Assembly: GCA_020025015.1 (NCBI GenBank)
Contig: JAHHSV010000019.1
Location: 1-25,590, forward strand
Length of the DNA: 25,590 nt
From: Anaeroplasmataceae bacterium
GTDB lineage: Bacteria > Bacillota_I > Bacilli_A > Acholeplasmatales > Anaeroplasmataceae
Direction: 5' to 3'
Shown: piece after piece, positions 15,855-23,621 of the stretch
How the letters are laid out: each line of letters opens with the position of its first letter
How positions within the stretch are numbered: position 1 is the first letter of the stretch
Notes under the pieces: model-generated
Told to the model about the DNA's origin: nothing
Seen by the model: the letters and a program-made list of their open reading frames with translations, nothing else
The model's database searches: none
Made by a program: the position numbers and the translations under genes

Positions 15855-18398
15855 ATGGCTGGATTAAAACTAGAGCATTTATATAAAGTTTATCCAAATG
15901 GAACAAAAGCTGTATCAGACTTCACAATGCAAATTGATGACCGAGAATTTATAGTGTTTGTTGGTCCATCAGGTTGTGGTAAATCTACAACACTACGTAT
16001 GATTGCTGGTCTAGAAGATATAAGCGCTGGAGAATTATACATTGATGATAAAATTGTTAATGATGTAGACCCTAAAGATAGAGATATCGCAATGGTATTC
16101 CAAAATTACGCTTTATATCCTCATATGACAGTTTATGAGAATATGGCATTTGGTTTAAAATTACGTCACGTTCCAAATGCGGAAATTCATGAAAAGGTAT
16201 TATGGGCGGCTAAGGTTTTAGATTTAACTGAATACTTAGATAGAAAGCCTAAGGCAATGTCTGGTGGACAACGTCAAAGAGTTGCTTTAGGTAGAGCTAT
16301 TTTAAGAAATCCAAAGGTAATGCTTTTAGATGAGCCATTGTCAAATCTTGATGCTAAATTAAGAACTCAAATGCGTAGTGAAATTGCAAAACTACACGAT
16401 CAATTAAAAACTACATTTATTTATGTAACTCATGATCAAGTTGAGGCTATGACTTTAGGAACAAGAGTAGTTGTAATGAAATTAGGAAAAATCATGCAAA
16501 TAGATACACCAAAGAATTTGTATGACTATCCAAATAATTTATTCGTTGCAGGTTTTATTGGTACTCCACAAATGAATTTCTTCCATGCCACTTTAAATAG
16601 AGTGGACGAGGATATTTGCTTAGACTTTAAATGGAGTGATAGAAGGCTAACTGTTCCACAAAGAGTATTTGCGAAGATAAAACCTCGATATTTTGATGGT
16701 AAAACAGAGGTAATAGTTGGAATTCGTTGTGAAGATTTAAGCTTAGATCCAGAAAAAGTATCTAAGAGTAAATATCATTTATATATGAAAATTTCTCATT
16801 TCGAGGAATTAGGTAATGAAACCTTAATTTATGCTGATATAAATGATAGTGGTGATGGTTTTACTGAAACTAACACAAGAGTTATTGTAAAAGGCCGTTC
16901 TAACTATGGTTTGCAAAAAGGACAAATTGTCCCAGCTGCAGTTAATGTTGAAAAAATTCATATGTTTGATTCTAAAACAGAGGAAACAATTAATCCTCGT
17001 TTACCAGAGGATAACTTATTGACAGCTGAAATTAAAAATAATTTAGTTTTAATGGGAGATAATTCAATCAATCTACCACAAGCATTAAGAGTTATTGATG
17101 GCAAATATGATCTATTAATTCCAATCGAAGCAGTTCTTGTTAACAAAGCAGCAAAATATGATGCAAAAGTTAAGACATTTGAGGTAATTAATGGAACTAA
17201 CCTATGTGGCTTAGAAATTGGAAATCAATTATTGTTTGCAAAAACTGAAGAGCCTTATGAGGTTGGTTCAGTAATAAATTTTGATATTGATTTTACAGTC
17301 GTTGAATTTCAACAAAATGGTCAAGTTGTTCAGCAGGCAATTCAAATCTATGATAAGATTAATTCTATGTTTATAAACTATGAATCAACAAAGCAATTTG
17401 TTGGTGATAAATATAAGAAGGTCATCGATAAGCGTATTAGCGACGTTAGAGAGAAATTTGATTCCCAATTAACTAAATTAAAGAAAAAATTTGATGAAGA
17501 AATGCTTGAGGCTGAAAAGGTTGATTCAGCTAGTGTAAGCCAAAAAAACAAGGCTATTCTTGAAAAAGCAAGGCTAGAAGCTAAGCAGGAGATTGAAGAT
17601 TTAACAAAGCAATACAAGGGTGATTTGAAAAAGTCATTAGAAGAGCATACTAAGCTAAATGCTGAATTAAATAAACGAGTTAATGCTCAATATGATAAAA
17701 TTCGTGATGATGAAATGAATGCCTTTAATTTATTTAAGCAAATTAATAAGGATAAGGATGTTTATCGTAAGCGTCTTCAGGAATTAAATGAATTTAAGGC
17801 TAATCAAAAGCTTGAACGTAAAAATGAATTAGAAAAACAAGCAAATTTAGAGGTTGTTAGATACGAAAGTGAAAACAACGCTATTAAAGGTGCTTATAAG
17901 CGTAAGGTTGCGGAAATTAAAAACAAGTATAAGGAATTAGTTAATAAGTGTAATGCTTTAGCTTATCCTACTAAAGTATTAACAAGGGAATATAAAAATA
18001 ATTTGAAAGAAATTAACGCTAACTATCAAAAAGAAATTAATCTTGCAAATATTATATTCTTCTTTAAGACTAATGATTTAATTACAATGGCAACTGATGA
18101 AATAGCCAATAAAATGATTCAAGGCTTAGGTGTCAAGGTCTTCACAAAGCAATACATGATTGACATTCCTCATGATGCTTATGAATTGGCAGATGATGGT
18201 ATTGAAGTAGATGTGCTAGAAGGCTTAGACTATGGTATTAAAAAATTTATTCATTGTAGCTTTGATGATGGCTATGGTAAAAAAGATTTATATATTTTAA
18301 CCAATGACTTAAATTTAAAGGATAAGAAATTAAAAATTAGATTTGATATAAAGAAAATTCATATAACAGAAAAATCTATGGATATTAAATTATATTAA
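15855..18398 (+). CDS. malK: Enlarged maltodextrin importer ATPase (MalK/MsmX-like) with coiled-coil extension
   Basis: An 847-residue protein; usual MalK proteins have about 370. Residues 1-235 are a complete ATPase: Walker A GPSGCGKST (37-45), Q-loop FQNYALYP, signature MSGGQ (135-139), Walker B VMLLDE (155-160), switch His193. Residues 236-375 match the normal TOBE regulatory domain, ending in VEKIHMFDSKT. A further beta-rich part (about 385-500) follows, then a long charged helical stretch (about 505-735, rich in Lys, Glu and Asn) predicted to be a coiled coil. The last part (740-847) is globular and ends in IKKIHITEKSMDIKLY, which echoes the end of the first TOBE domain. So the tail looks like a second regulatory domain split by a coiled-coil insert. 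The frame is continuous with normal codon use, so this is not an assembly artefact by appearance. Ribosome site AAGGAGGAG. Confidence 0.93.
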   Translation: MAGLKLEHLYKVYPNGTKAVSDFTMQIDDREFIVFVGPSGCGKSTTLRMIAGLEDISAGELYIDDKIVNDVDPKDRDIAMVFQNYALYPHMTVYENMAFGLKLRHVPNAEIHEKVLWAAKVLDLTEYLDRKPKAMSGGQRQRVALGRAILRNPKVMLLDEPLSNLDAKLRTQMRSEIAKLHDQLKTTFIYVTHDQVEAMTLGTRVVVMKLGKIMQIDTPKNLYDYPNNLFVAGFIGTPQMNFFHATLNRVDEDICLDFKWSDRRLTVPQRVFAKIKPRYFDGKTEVIVGIRCEDLSLDPEKVSKSKYHLYMKISHFEELGNETLIYADINDSGDGFTETNTRVIVKGRSNYGLQKGQIVPAAVNVEKIHMFDSKTEETINPRLPEDNLLTAEIKNNLVLMGDNSINLPQALRVIDGKYDLLIPIEAVLVNKAAKYDAKVKTFEVINGTNLCGLEIGNQLLFAKTEEPYEVGSVINFDIDFTVVEFQQNGQVVQQAIQIYDKINSMFINYESTKQFVGDKYKKVIDKRISDVREKFDSQLTKLKKKFDEEMLEAEKVDSASVSQKNKAILEKARLEAKQEIEDLTKQYKGDLKKSLEEHTKLNAELNKRVNAQYDKIRDDEMNAFNLFKQINKDKDVYRKRLQELNEFKANQKLERKNELEKQANLEVVRYESENNAIKGAYKRKVAEIKNKYKELVNKCNALAYPTKVLTREYKNNLKEINANYQKEINLANIIFFFKTNDLITMATDEIANKMIQGLGVKVFTKQYMIDIPHDAYELADDGIEVDVLEGLDYGIKKFIHCSFDDGYGKKDLYILTNDLNLKDKKLKIRFDIKKIHITEKSMDIKLY

Positions 18399-18415
18399 AA
18401 CTTAGGAGGTAAATT

Positions 18416-19099
18416 ATGAAATTATTTAAAAAGTTTATATTTGCCGTTATTGCCTCATTATTAATCTTGAGTACTACAGCTTGCGATGGTAAAAAACCTG
18501 AACCAAATTATTTGAATGAGGATGAAATACTTGAGCTTGTGAGTACATTTACTGGTGAGGAAGTACCTAGTTATTATTCTTTTAAAAGTAATTTGAATTA
18601 TTTTGCAATCCAAGAGCTACCTAAAACTACTGCAGTAGATGATTTATTATTTGTTCCATATCCTTTAAAGGGTTCTAGTGAAAATAATGAGTATCTAAAA
18701 GATTGTGCTTCATTTTATATCGGGGTTCCTCTACAAATAACTAAGGATAATTGGAATCAAAATGATGATAAATGGTCAACTAGATATCAAATTGAATCTC
18801 GTTTATACCGTACAATCGGAAGTTTAGATAAAGTTTACTATTATAAAACGGCAGAGGGCGGCTTAGCAATTAAAGCCTTTGCGGTAAACAAGGAGCTTTT
18901 AATATCTAATGCACCTTTATGGGAAGCCGGTAATGGTGGAGATGATTTAGTAGAACTAACTTGCAGTGGAAAATGGAATATAACAATTGAATATAACAGT
19001 AAAGGTTTATTAGTTAAGGAAGAATTCGAAACTATTAATCGTAATGATCCTGATACCCAAAATTGTTATGGAAAGACTATATATGAATTTGTAGAATAA
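18416..19099 (+). CDS. Small lipoprotein of unknown function
   Basis: A 227-residue protein with a basic and hydrophobic N-terminus and a lipobox-like STTAC at 19-23 (Cys23). The mature part starts with a Pro/Glu-rich linker and then looks like a compact alpha/beta domain with many aromatic residues; no family was recognised. It follows malK by 17 bp with a perfect AGGAGGT site, and its stop shares one base with the next gene (TAATG). Given its place it probably sits on the cell surface and helps starch use, for example as an assembly or binding factor, but nothing in the sequence proves it. Confidence 0.8.
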   Translation: MKLFKKFIFAVIASLLILSTTACDGKKPEPNYLNEDEILELVSTFTGEEVPSYYSFKSNLNYFAIQELPKTTAVDDLLFVPYPLKGSSENNEYLKDCASFYIGVPLQITKDNWNQNDDKWSTRYQIESRLYRTIGSLDKVYYYKTAEGGLAIKAFAVNKELLISNAPLWEAGNGGDDLVELTCSGKWNITIEYNSKGLLVKEEFETINRNDPDTQNCYGKTIYEFVE

Positions 19100-19860
19100 T
19101 GAAAAAGATTTTTGTTTTAATAATTTCAGCTTTATTGGCAGTTACCTTAGTAAGCTGCACTAAAGATATTCCTGAGGGTGACATAAAAAAATTTGTTGAT
19201 CAAATTGATTATAGGGAAGCTTATGCAGCTATTAATAGTGCTAAAGGTGTTACAAAAACTACATATTACATAAATAAAAAAGAACAAGGAAGTTTAATTT
19301 CGACAACAATTATCGATAAAAATGCTGGCGAATACTGCTTTAAAGATGATATTGTAACTGGCAGTTATTATGGAAATACAGAAGGAACCTATGATTTTTA
19401 TAATCGTAAAACCCTTTGCTACATTGATTCAAATAAAAATGGTATTGTTTATGAATTAAAGGATAACAAGCTAAATCCTAATATTAAGTATAGCCCTGAG
19501 GATGTTGCTTTGAGCCTTCGTAATTTCTTTTATACGAAGCTTGAAGCTAATTATCATATGGGTGGATACTATTATGGTGATTATGTTAAGGCTAATTGTG
19601 CTAAGTATTATGAGTATTTCAGCTTAAATGAAGAAAAGACTTTATTAACTTATAAAATCAATACTTTAACTGAAAATAGTAATAAAGAAGAAATATTAAC
19701 CTTACATGAGTTTGTTATTAATAAATATGGAATGATAGTTAGTCTATCTAGTACAGCTAAAAATAATTCACAGGGCATTAAGAATGTTACAACTATGGAA
19801 TGTGAATATAATTTGCCAGTAGAAAAGTTAGTCGAATTAAAGGAAGAGGATAAAAAATAA
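19099..19860 (+). CDS. Second small lipoprotein of unknown function
   Basis: A 253-residue protein with signal peptide and lipobox LVSC (Cys20). The mature part is rich in Tyr, Asn and Lys and alternates polar and hydrophobic residues as in beta-sheet proteins. Segments such as KEQGSLISTTIIDKNAGEY and a closing NKYGMIVSLSS suggest an LppX/LolA-like or similar antiparallel sheet, but this is only a visual impression. It does not resemble its upstream neighbour enough to call a duplication. It is linked by one-base overlaps (TAATG) to the genes on both sides, so three lipoproteins in a row are translationally coupled. Confidence 0.8.
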   Translation: MKKIFVLIISALLAVTLVSCTKDIPEGDIKKFVDQIDYREAYAAINSAKGVTKTTYYINKKEQGSLISTTIIDKNAGEYCFKDDIVTGSYYGNTEGTYDFYNRKTLCYIDSNKNGIVYELKDNKLNPNIKYSPEDVALSLRNFFYTKLEANYHMGGYYYGDYVKANCAKYYEYFSLNEEKTLLTYKINTLTENSNKEEILTLHEFVINKYGMIVSLSSTAKNNSQGIKNVTTMECEYNLPVEKLVELKEEDKK

Positions 19861-22562
19861 TGAAAAAAATATTATCATTTATTTTATTCGTTTTTGCAAT
19901 GTGGGGGTTAGTAGGCTGTGGAAGTCAAGAGCAGGATAAAAAGCCTGATTCTACTCCACCTCCTACACCACCTGTTGGTGATGTTGACTCATCTGTAGCA
20001 AACGAAGATATATCAAACGAAGATATTGGCTTTGTTATACATTTCAATTTAAATAATAAGGTTGATGAAAAATATCGATATAACCTATGGTTATGGGGTG
20101 ATGGCAAAGATGGCGCAGATTATCAGTTTAATGGAGAAAATGACTATGGTGTATTCTTTAAAATGAAATTTGTAGATTTTTCCAAGAATTTAATTGGTAA
20201 AGAATTAGGATTCATAGTAAAAGAAAATAAGACTTGGGCTGATGGTCCTGCTAAAGACTATGATGGCGATAGGTTTATGGATTTTAAAACATTAGAAAAG
20301 GATAATCGTGGTTATTACCACATTTGGCTTATGACAAAAGATAAAAACATTTACACATCACCAAAATTAGAAATTAACGATTTAATTACGGATGCAAGTT
20401 TCGGTGAAAAGAAATTTAATGGTGTTAAACGTATATTTATATGGTTCCAAACTAATAAGAAATTTTCTAATTTTAAGATTACCGGTGGTAATCAAGTCCT
20501 TGTTGATATGGAATCTGCTAAAGATAATCCTAATGTTCAAGGTGCAACCTCAAAGAGAGTAATTTATTACTTAGATGAATTTCCTGATATTAAAGAAAAT
20601 TATACAGTAGAAGTAAAATTTGAAGAATCAGGAAAGACTTTAAATAGATTGGTTGCTAAAGAAAATTTATTTAAAACCGAACAGTTTAATACCCTATATA
20701 ACTATGCTGGTGAATTAGGAGCAATATATTCAAAAGCTAGTACGACATTTAGAGTATGGTCTCCTGTTAGCTCAGAAATCAAGCTAAGAATATATGATAA
20801 TGGTACACCTAAAAGTGTTAATAAAATCTTAGGTAGTGATAAATATACTGAATATCCTTTAATTGCCAAGGAAAAAGGCGTTTGGGAAAACACAATCAAT
20901 GGAGATTTACATGGTAAGTATTATACATATGTTGTTACTAATGCTAACTACAAGGGAGTTGAAATTGTAGATCCATATGCTAAATCAGCTGGTGTTAATG
21001 GCTTACGTGGTATGATTGTTGACTTTGCTAAAACTAATCCTACAGGCTGGGAAAATATTAGTGCCCTACAAATTCAAAAGACTAACTTAGCGGTTTATGA
21101 AACTCATGTAGCTGATTTAACAAGTAGTAAAACTTGGAATGGTACAGCTGAAAATGCAAAAAAATTTGCTGGTTTCTATGAAACAGGTACTAAGTTTACA
21201 AAGGGCTCAACTACAGTATCAACAGGTTTTGATCACATAAAGGAATTAGGCGTTAACGCTGTACAGCTTTTACCAATATTCGATTCAGCTAATGATGAGG
21301 TTAATACTCTATTTAACTGGGGATATAACCCATTAAACTATAATGTTTTAGATGGTTCATTCTCAAAAAATCCATATGATGGATTAGAAAGAATAAAAGA
21401 ATTTAAGGAATTAGTAAAGGCCTATAATGAAGCTGGTATCAATATCATAATGGATGTTGTTTATAACCATGTGAATGGCTTAGAAAAATCAAATTTTGAT
21501 GTTTTAATGCCACATTATTATTTTAGATATAGCAATGGCGCTCCTAAAAATGGCTCTGGTTGTGGTAATGAAACAGCTAGCGAGATGTTTATGTTCCGTA
21601 AATTTATGATTGATTCCACTGAATTCTGGGCAAAGGAATATAAATTAGGTGGCTTTAGATTTGATTTAATGGGTATTCATGACATTACTACAATGAATCA
21701 GCTTACTAAGAATTTAAAGGATAATGTAAATCCGAGTATTGCAGTCTATGGTGAACCTTGGGCAGCAGGCTCTATCAATATTGATAACGAGAATCCTGCA
21801 AACCAATCAAATATGTCACTTTATGAAGGCTATGGTTGCTTTAATGATAAGGTTAGAGATAGCTTAATTAAAGGCGGCATGTCTGGGGTTAAGGAATTAG
21901 GTTGGGCCGATGATAAAGAGAGTGTTAATATTAACAACTATAATTCTTTAATAGCAGGAATTACTGGTAATGTTTACTATGGTGATGAAAAATTTGAAGC
22001 AGATAAGGCTGTTACATATGTGACATGTCATGATAATTACACCTTATACGATAGATTTATAGCAGCTGGAATAACCGATGAAGATGAAATTAAAAAGATG
22101 GCTATGCTAGCTAATTCAGTTGTATTTACTAGTCAAGGCATAAGCTTCATGTTAGCTGGTGAAGAGTTCCTAAGAACAAAGGGCGGAAGTCATAATTCGT
22201 ATGATAGACCTTATGAGGTTAATGAATTAAATTATGAGTTAAAAATTAAACACTTAGATATGGTAGAAAATTATAAGAAATTAATAGCTTTAAAAACTAA
22301 AACAAATCTATTTAATAAATCTAATGCTGAGTGCTTAACTATTAAGATTCAAAAAAATGCAAATGGATCTTTAATTAAATATCAACTAAAAGATGGAAAT
22401 AAGACCTATTTAATTATTCATTCAAATGGTGTAGCTGCAAGTGATAAAACTGTTGATTTAACAGGTTACACATTATACTTAGATACACTAAACAAAGAGG
22501 GTTTAGAATTAGGCGCTAGTACAACACTTGATTCTTTCCAAACTATTATTGCTTACAAATAG
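19860..22562 (+). CDS. pulA: Surface type I pullulanase lipoprotein (GH13)
   Basis: A 900-residue debranching enzyme that cuts alpha-1,6 bonds in pullulan, glycogen or branched dextrins. Lipobox LVGC (Cys20) is followed by a Pro-rich linker. Residues about 55-165 resemble a CBM41 alpha-glucan-binding module (YRYNLWLWG, DYGVFFKMKF). About 285-375 is a CBM48-like module (TTFRVWSP). The catalytic barrel spans about 405-800. The pullulanase marker FNWGYNPLNYNVLDGS (485-500) is a close variant of YNWGYDP. Regions: DVVYNH (532-537), GFRFDLMGIHD with nucleophile Asp602, YGEPW with Glu632, and VTCHDN with Asp725. The end (about 810-900) is a beta domain. It feeds linear dextrins to the importer encoded upstream. 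Its start overlaps the previous stop by one base. Confidence 0.95.
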   Translation: MKKILSFILFVFAMWGLVGCGSQEQDKKPDSTPPPTPPVGDVDSSVANEDISNEDIGFVIHFNLNNKVDEKYRYNLWLWGDGKDGADYQFNGENDYGVFFKMKFVDFSKNLIGKELGFIVKENKTWADGPAKDYDGDRFMDFKTLEKDNRGYYHIWLMTKDKNIYTSPKLEINDLITDASFGEKKFNGVKRIFIWFQTNKKFSNFKITGGNQVLVDMESAKDNPNVQGATSKRVIYYLDEFPDIKENYTVEVKFEESGKTLNRLVAKENLFKTEQFNTLYNYAGELGAIYSKASTTFRVWSPVSSEIKLRIYDNGTPKSVNKILGSDKYTEYPLIAKEKGVWENTINGDLHGKYYTYVVTNANYKGVEIVDPYAKSAGVNGLRGMIVDFAKTNPTGWENISALQIQKTNLAVYETHVADLTSSKTWNGTAENAKKFAGFYETGTKFTKGSTTVSTGFDHIKELGVNAVQLLPIFDSANDEVNTLFNWGYNPLNYNVLDGSFSKNPYDGLERIKEFKELVKAYNEAGINIIMDVVYNHVNGLEKSNFDVLMPHYYFRYSNGAPKNGSGCGNETASEMFMFRKFMIDSTEFWAKEYKLGGFRFDLMGIHDITTMNQLTKNLKDNVNPSIAVYGEPWAAGSINIDNENPANQSNMSLYEGYGCFNDKVRDSLIKGGMSGVKELGWADDKESVNINNYNSLIAGITGNVYYGDEKFEADKAVTYVTCHDNYTLYDRFIAAGITDEDEIKKMAMLANSVVFTSQGISFMLAGEEFLRTKGGSHNSYDRPYEVNELNYELKIKHLDMVENYKKLIALKTKTNLFNKSNAECLTIKIQKNANGSLIKYQLKDGNKTYLIIHSNGVAASDKTVDLTGYTLYLDTLNKEGLELGASTTLDSFQTIIAYK

Positions 22563-22578
22563 TAAGCTACTAATTAAA

Positions 22579-22620
22579 TTGTTTATTAATACAAATTAAT
22601 AAATATAAAAAACGGAGGAA
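22579..22620 (+). promoter_or_regulatory. Intergenic inverted repeat before the modular lipoprotein
   Basis: TTTATTAAT and ATTAATAAA form a perfect 9-bp inverted repeat (22582-22603, loop ACAA). TTGTTT at 22579 and TATAAA at 22604 could be a weak promoter with a 19-bp spacer. The gene downstream has a good GGAGG. There is no T-run, so a terminator is unlikely; a message-stabilising hairpin or a weak internal promoter are the options. Confidence 0.4.
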
Positions 22621-22626
22621 AAAAGT

Positions 22627-23514
22627 ATGAAAAAGTTTTTTAAAGGTTTTGCTGTTGCCGTAACAGCAGGTTTAGTTGCATTAGTAGCAGCTGGTTGTTC
22701 TCAACCTCATGAGCACAAGTTTGGTACAGAATGGAAGATGGACTCTGCACAGCACTGGCATGAATGTGAGTGTGGTGAAATGAAGGATGAAAGTGTCCAT
22801 CATTATGGTGAATGGGTAGTTACTGAGGAAGCAACTGAGACTGAAACTGGTACAAGAACTAAAACTTGTACTGATTGCGGATTCATTTATACTGAATCTA
22901 TTCCAAAATTATTCGTTCAGTGGAATATTCGTGGTGATATGAATGGCTGGTGTAATGATGGTTTCCCTGAGGAATCAAAATTTAAGGTTAATAATGGTGT
23001 TGGTAGATTAGTTATTAGATTAGATGAAACACAAAGCTTCAAGATTGCTGCAAATCAAGAATGGGATAACCAATTTAATGCTGCTAACGTTATTGCGGCT
23101 GATGGCTTATTGGCTGAAGGTAATGATAATATTAAGGTTGCTAAGACTGGTTGGTATGAAATTACTATTACTGATAATAATGATTTAGCTAAGGCTAAAT
23201 GTACAATTACTCCTTTACAATTCTATATTCGTGGTGATATGAATTCTTGGGGTAATGAAGGCTTTGAGGAAAAGGATAAATTTACTGTTGATCAAACTAC
23301 CTTACAAGCTACATTAGAATATACTATTGAAGCTGGTCAAAACTTCAAGATTGCTACAGTAGACTGGGCAACTAACTTTGGTGCGACAACTATCACTGCT
23401 CCTGAAGGATTAATTACTGGTACAGATAATATTAACGTTAAAGCAACTGGTACTTATGTATTTACAATTGATTTAACAGCTGAGAAATTAGTTTGTGCAA
23501 TTGCTTTAAAATAA
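22627..23514 (+). CDS. Lipoprotein with duplicated starch-binding-like modules
   Basis: A 295-residue protein with lipobox AAGC (Cys24). Residues 28-92 hold a His/Cys-rich linker with pairs HxH (28-30), CEC (47-49) and CTDC (81-84), which could bind metal or form disulfides. Then come two copies of an about 97-residue beta module: 97-195 beginning VQWNIRGDMNGW and 198-294 beginning FYIRGDMNSW. Each copy contains FKIA, a TN or DN turn and an AxGLxxGxDNI segment. The layout resembles beta-sandwich carbohydrate-binding modules that use exposed Trp and Tyr for starch. The place at the end of the starch operon supports a surface glycan-binding role. I did not recognise a named family with certainty. 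Confidence 0.82.
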   Translation: MKKFFKGFAVAVTAGLVALVAAGCSQPHEHKFGTEWKMDSAQHWHECECGEMKDESVHHYGEWVVTEEATETETGTRTKTCTDCGFIYTESIPKLFVQWNIRGDMNGWCNDGFPEESKFKVNNGVGRLVIRLDETQSFKIAANQEWDNQFNAANVIAADGLLAEGNDNIKVAKTGWYEITITDNNDLAKAKCTITPLQFYIRGDMNSWGNEGFEEKDKFTVDQTTLQATLEYTIEAGQNFKIATVDWATNFGATTITAPEGLITGTDNINVKATGTYVFTIDLTAEKLVCAIALK

Positions 23515-23531
23515 TTTATTCTTATAGATAG

Positions 23532-23562
23532 AGGTCCCTCGTATTTGAGGGCCTTTGTTTTA
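23532..23562 (+). terminator. Terminator of the starch operon
   Basis: Stem CCCTC (23536-23540) with GAGGG (23547-23551), extended past one bulged T by AGG/CCT, loop GTATTT, then TTTGTTTT. It separates the operon from glgB. Confidence 0.85.
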
Positions 23563-23591
23563 GAAAACTTATATCAATTTATAAAAATAAT

Positions 23592-23600
23592 TGGTATAAT
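23592..23600 (+). promoter_or_regulatory. Extended -10 promoter of glgB
   Basis: TGGTATAAT, an extended -10, with no strong -35 upstream. Start expected near 23607; AGGGTG precedes the ATG at 23622. No AGCG-type operator is seen, so glgB is probably not under the LacI-type repressor. Confidence 0.7.
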
Positions 23601-23621
23601 TAAAATAGCGAGGGTGATAAT

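Noticed and set aside
16958..17617. Open frames on the opposite strand within malK
   Set aside because: Low-complexity, Ser/Leu-rich translations with no ribosome site, lying antisense to a well-supported gene; the same holds for antisense frames in galE, metN, pulA and glgB.
15855..18398. Enlarged MalK as a chimera of two genes joined by a lost stop
   Set aside because: The added part has no start or ribosome site near the junction, contains no independent enzyme domain, and its end resembles the TOBE end, so an extended regulatory domain explains it better.
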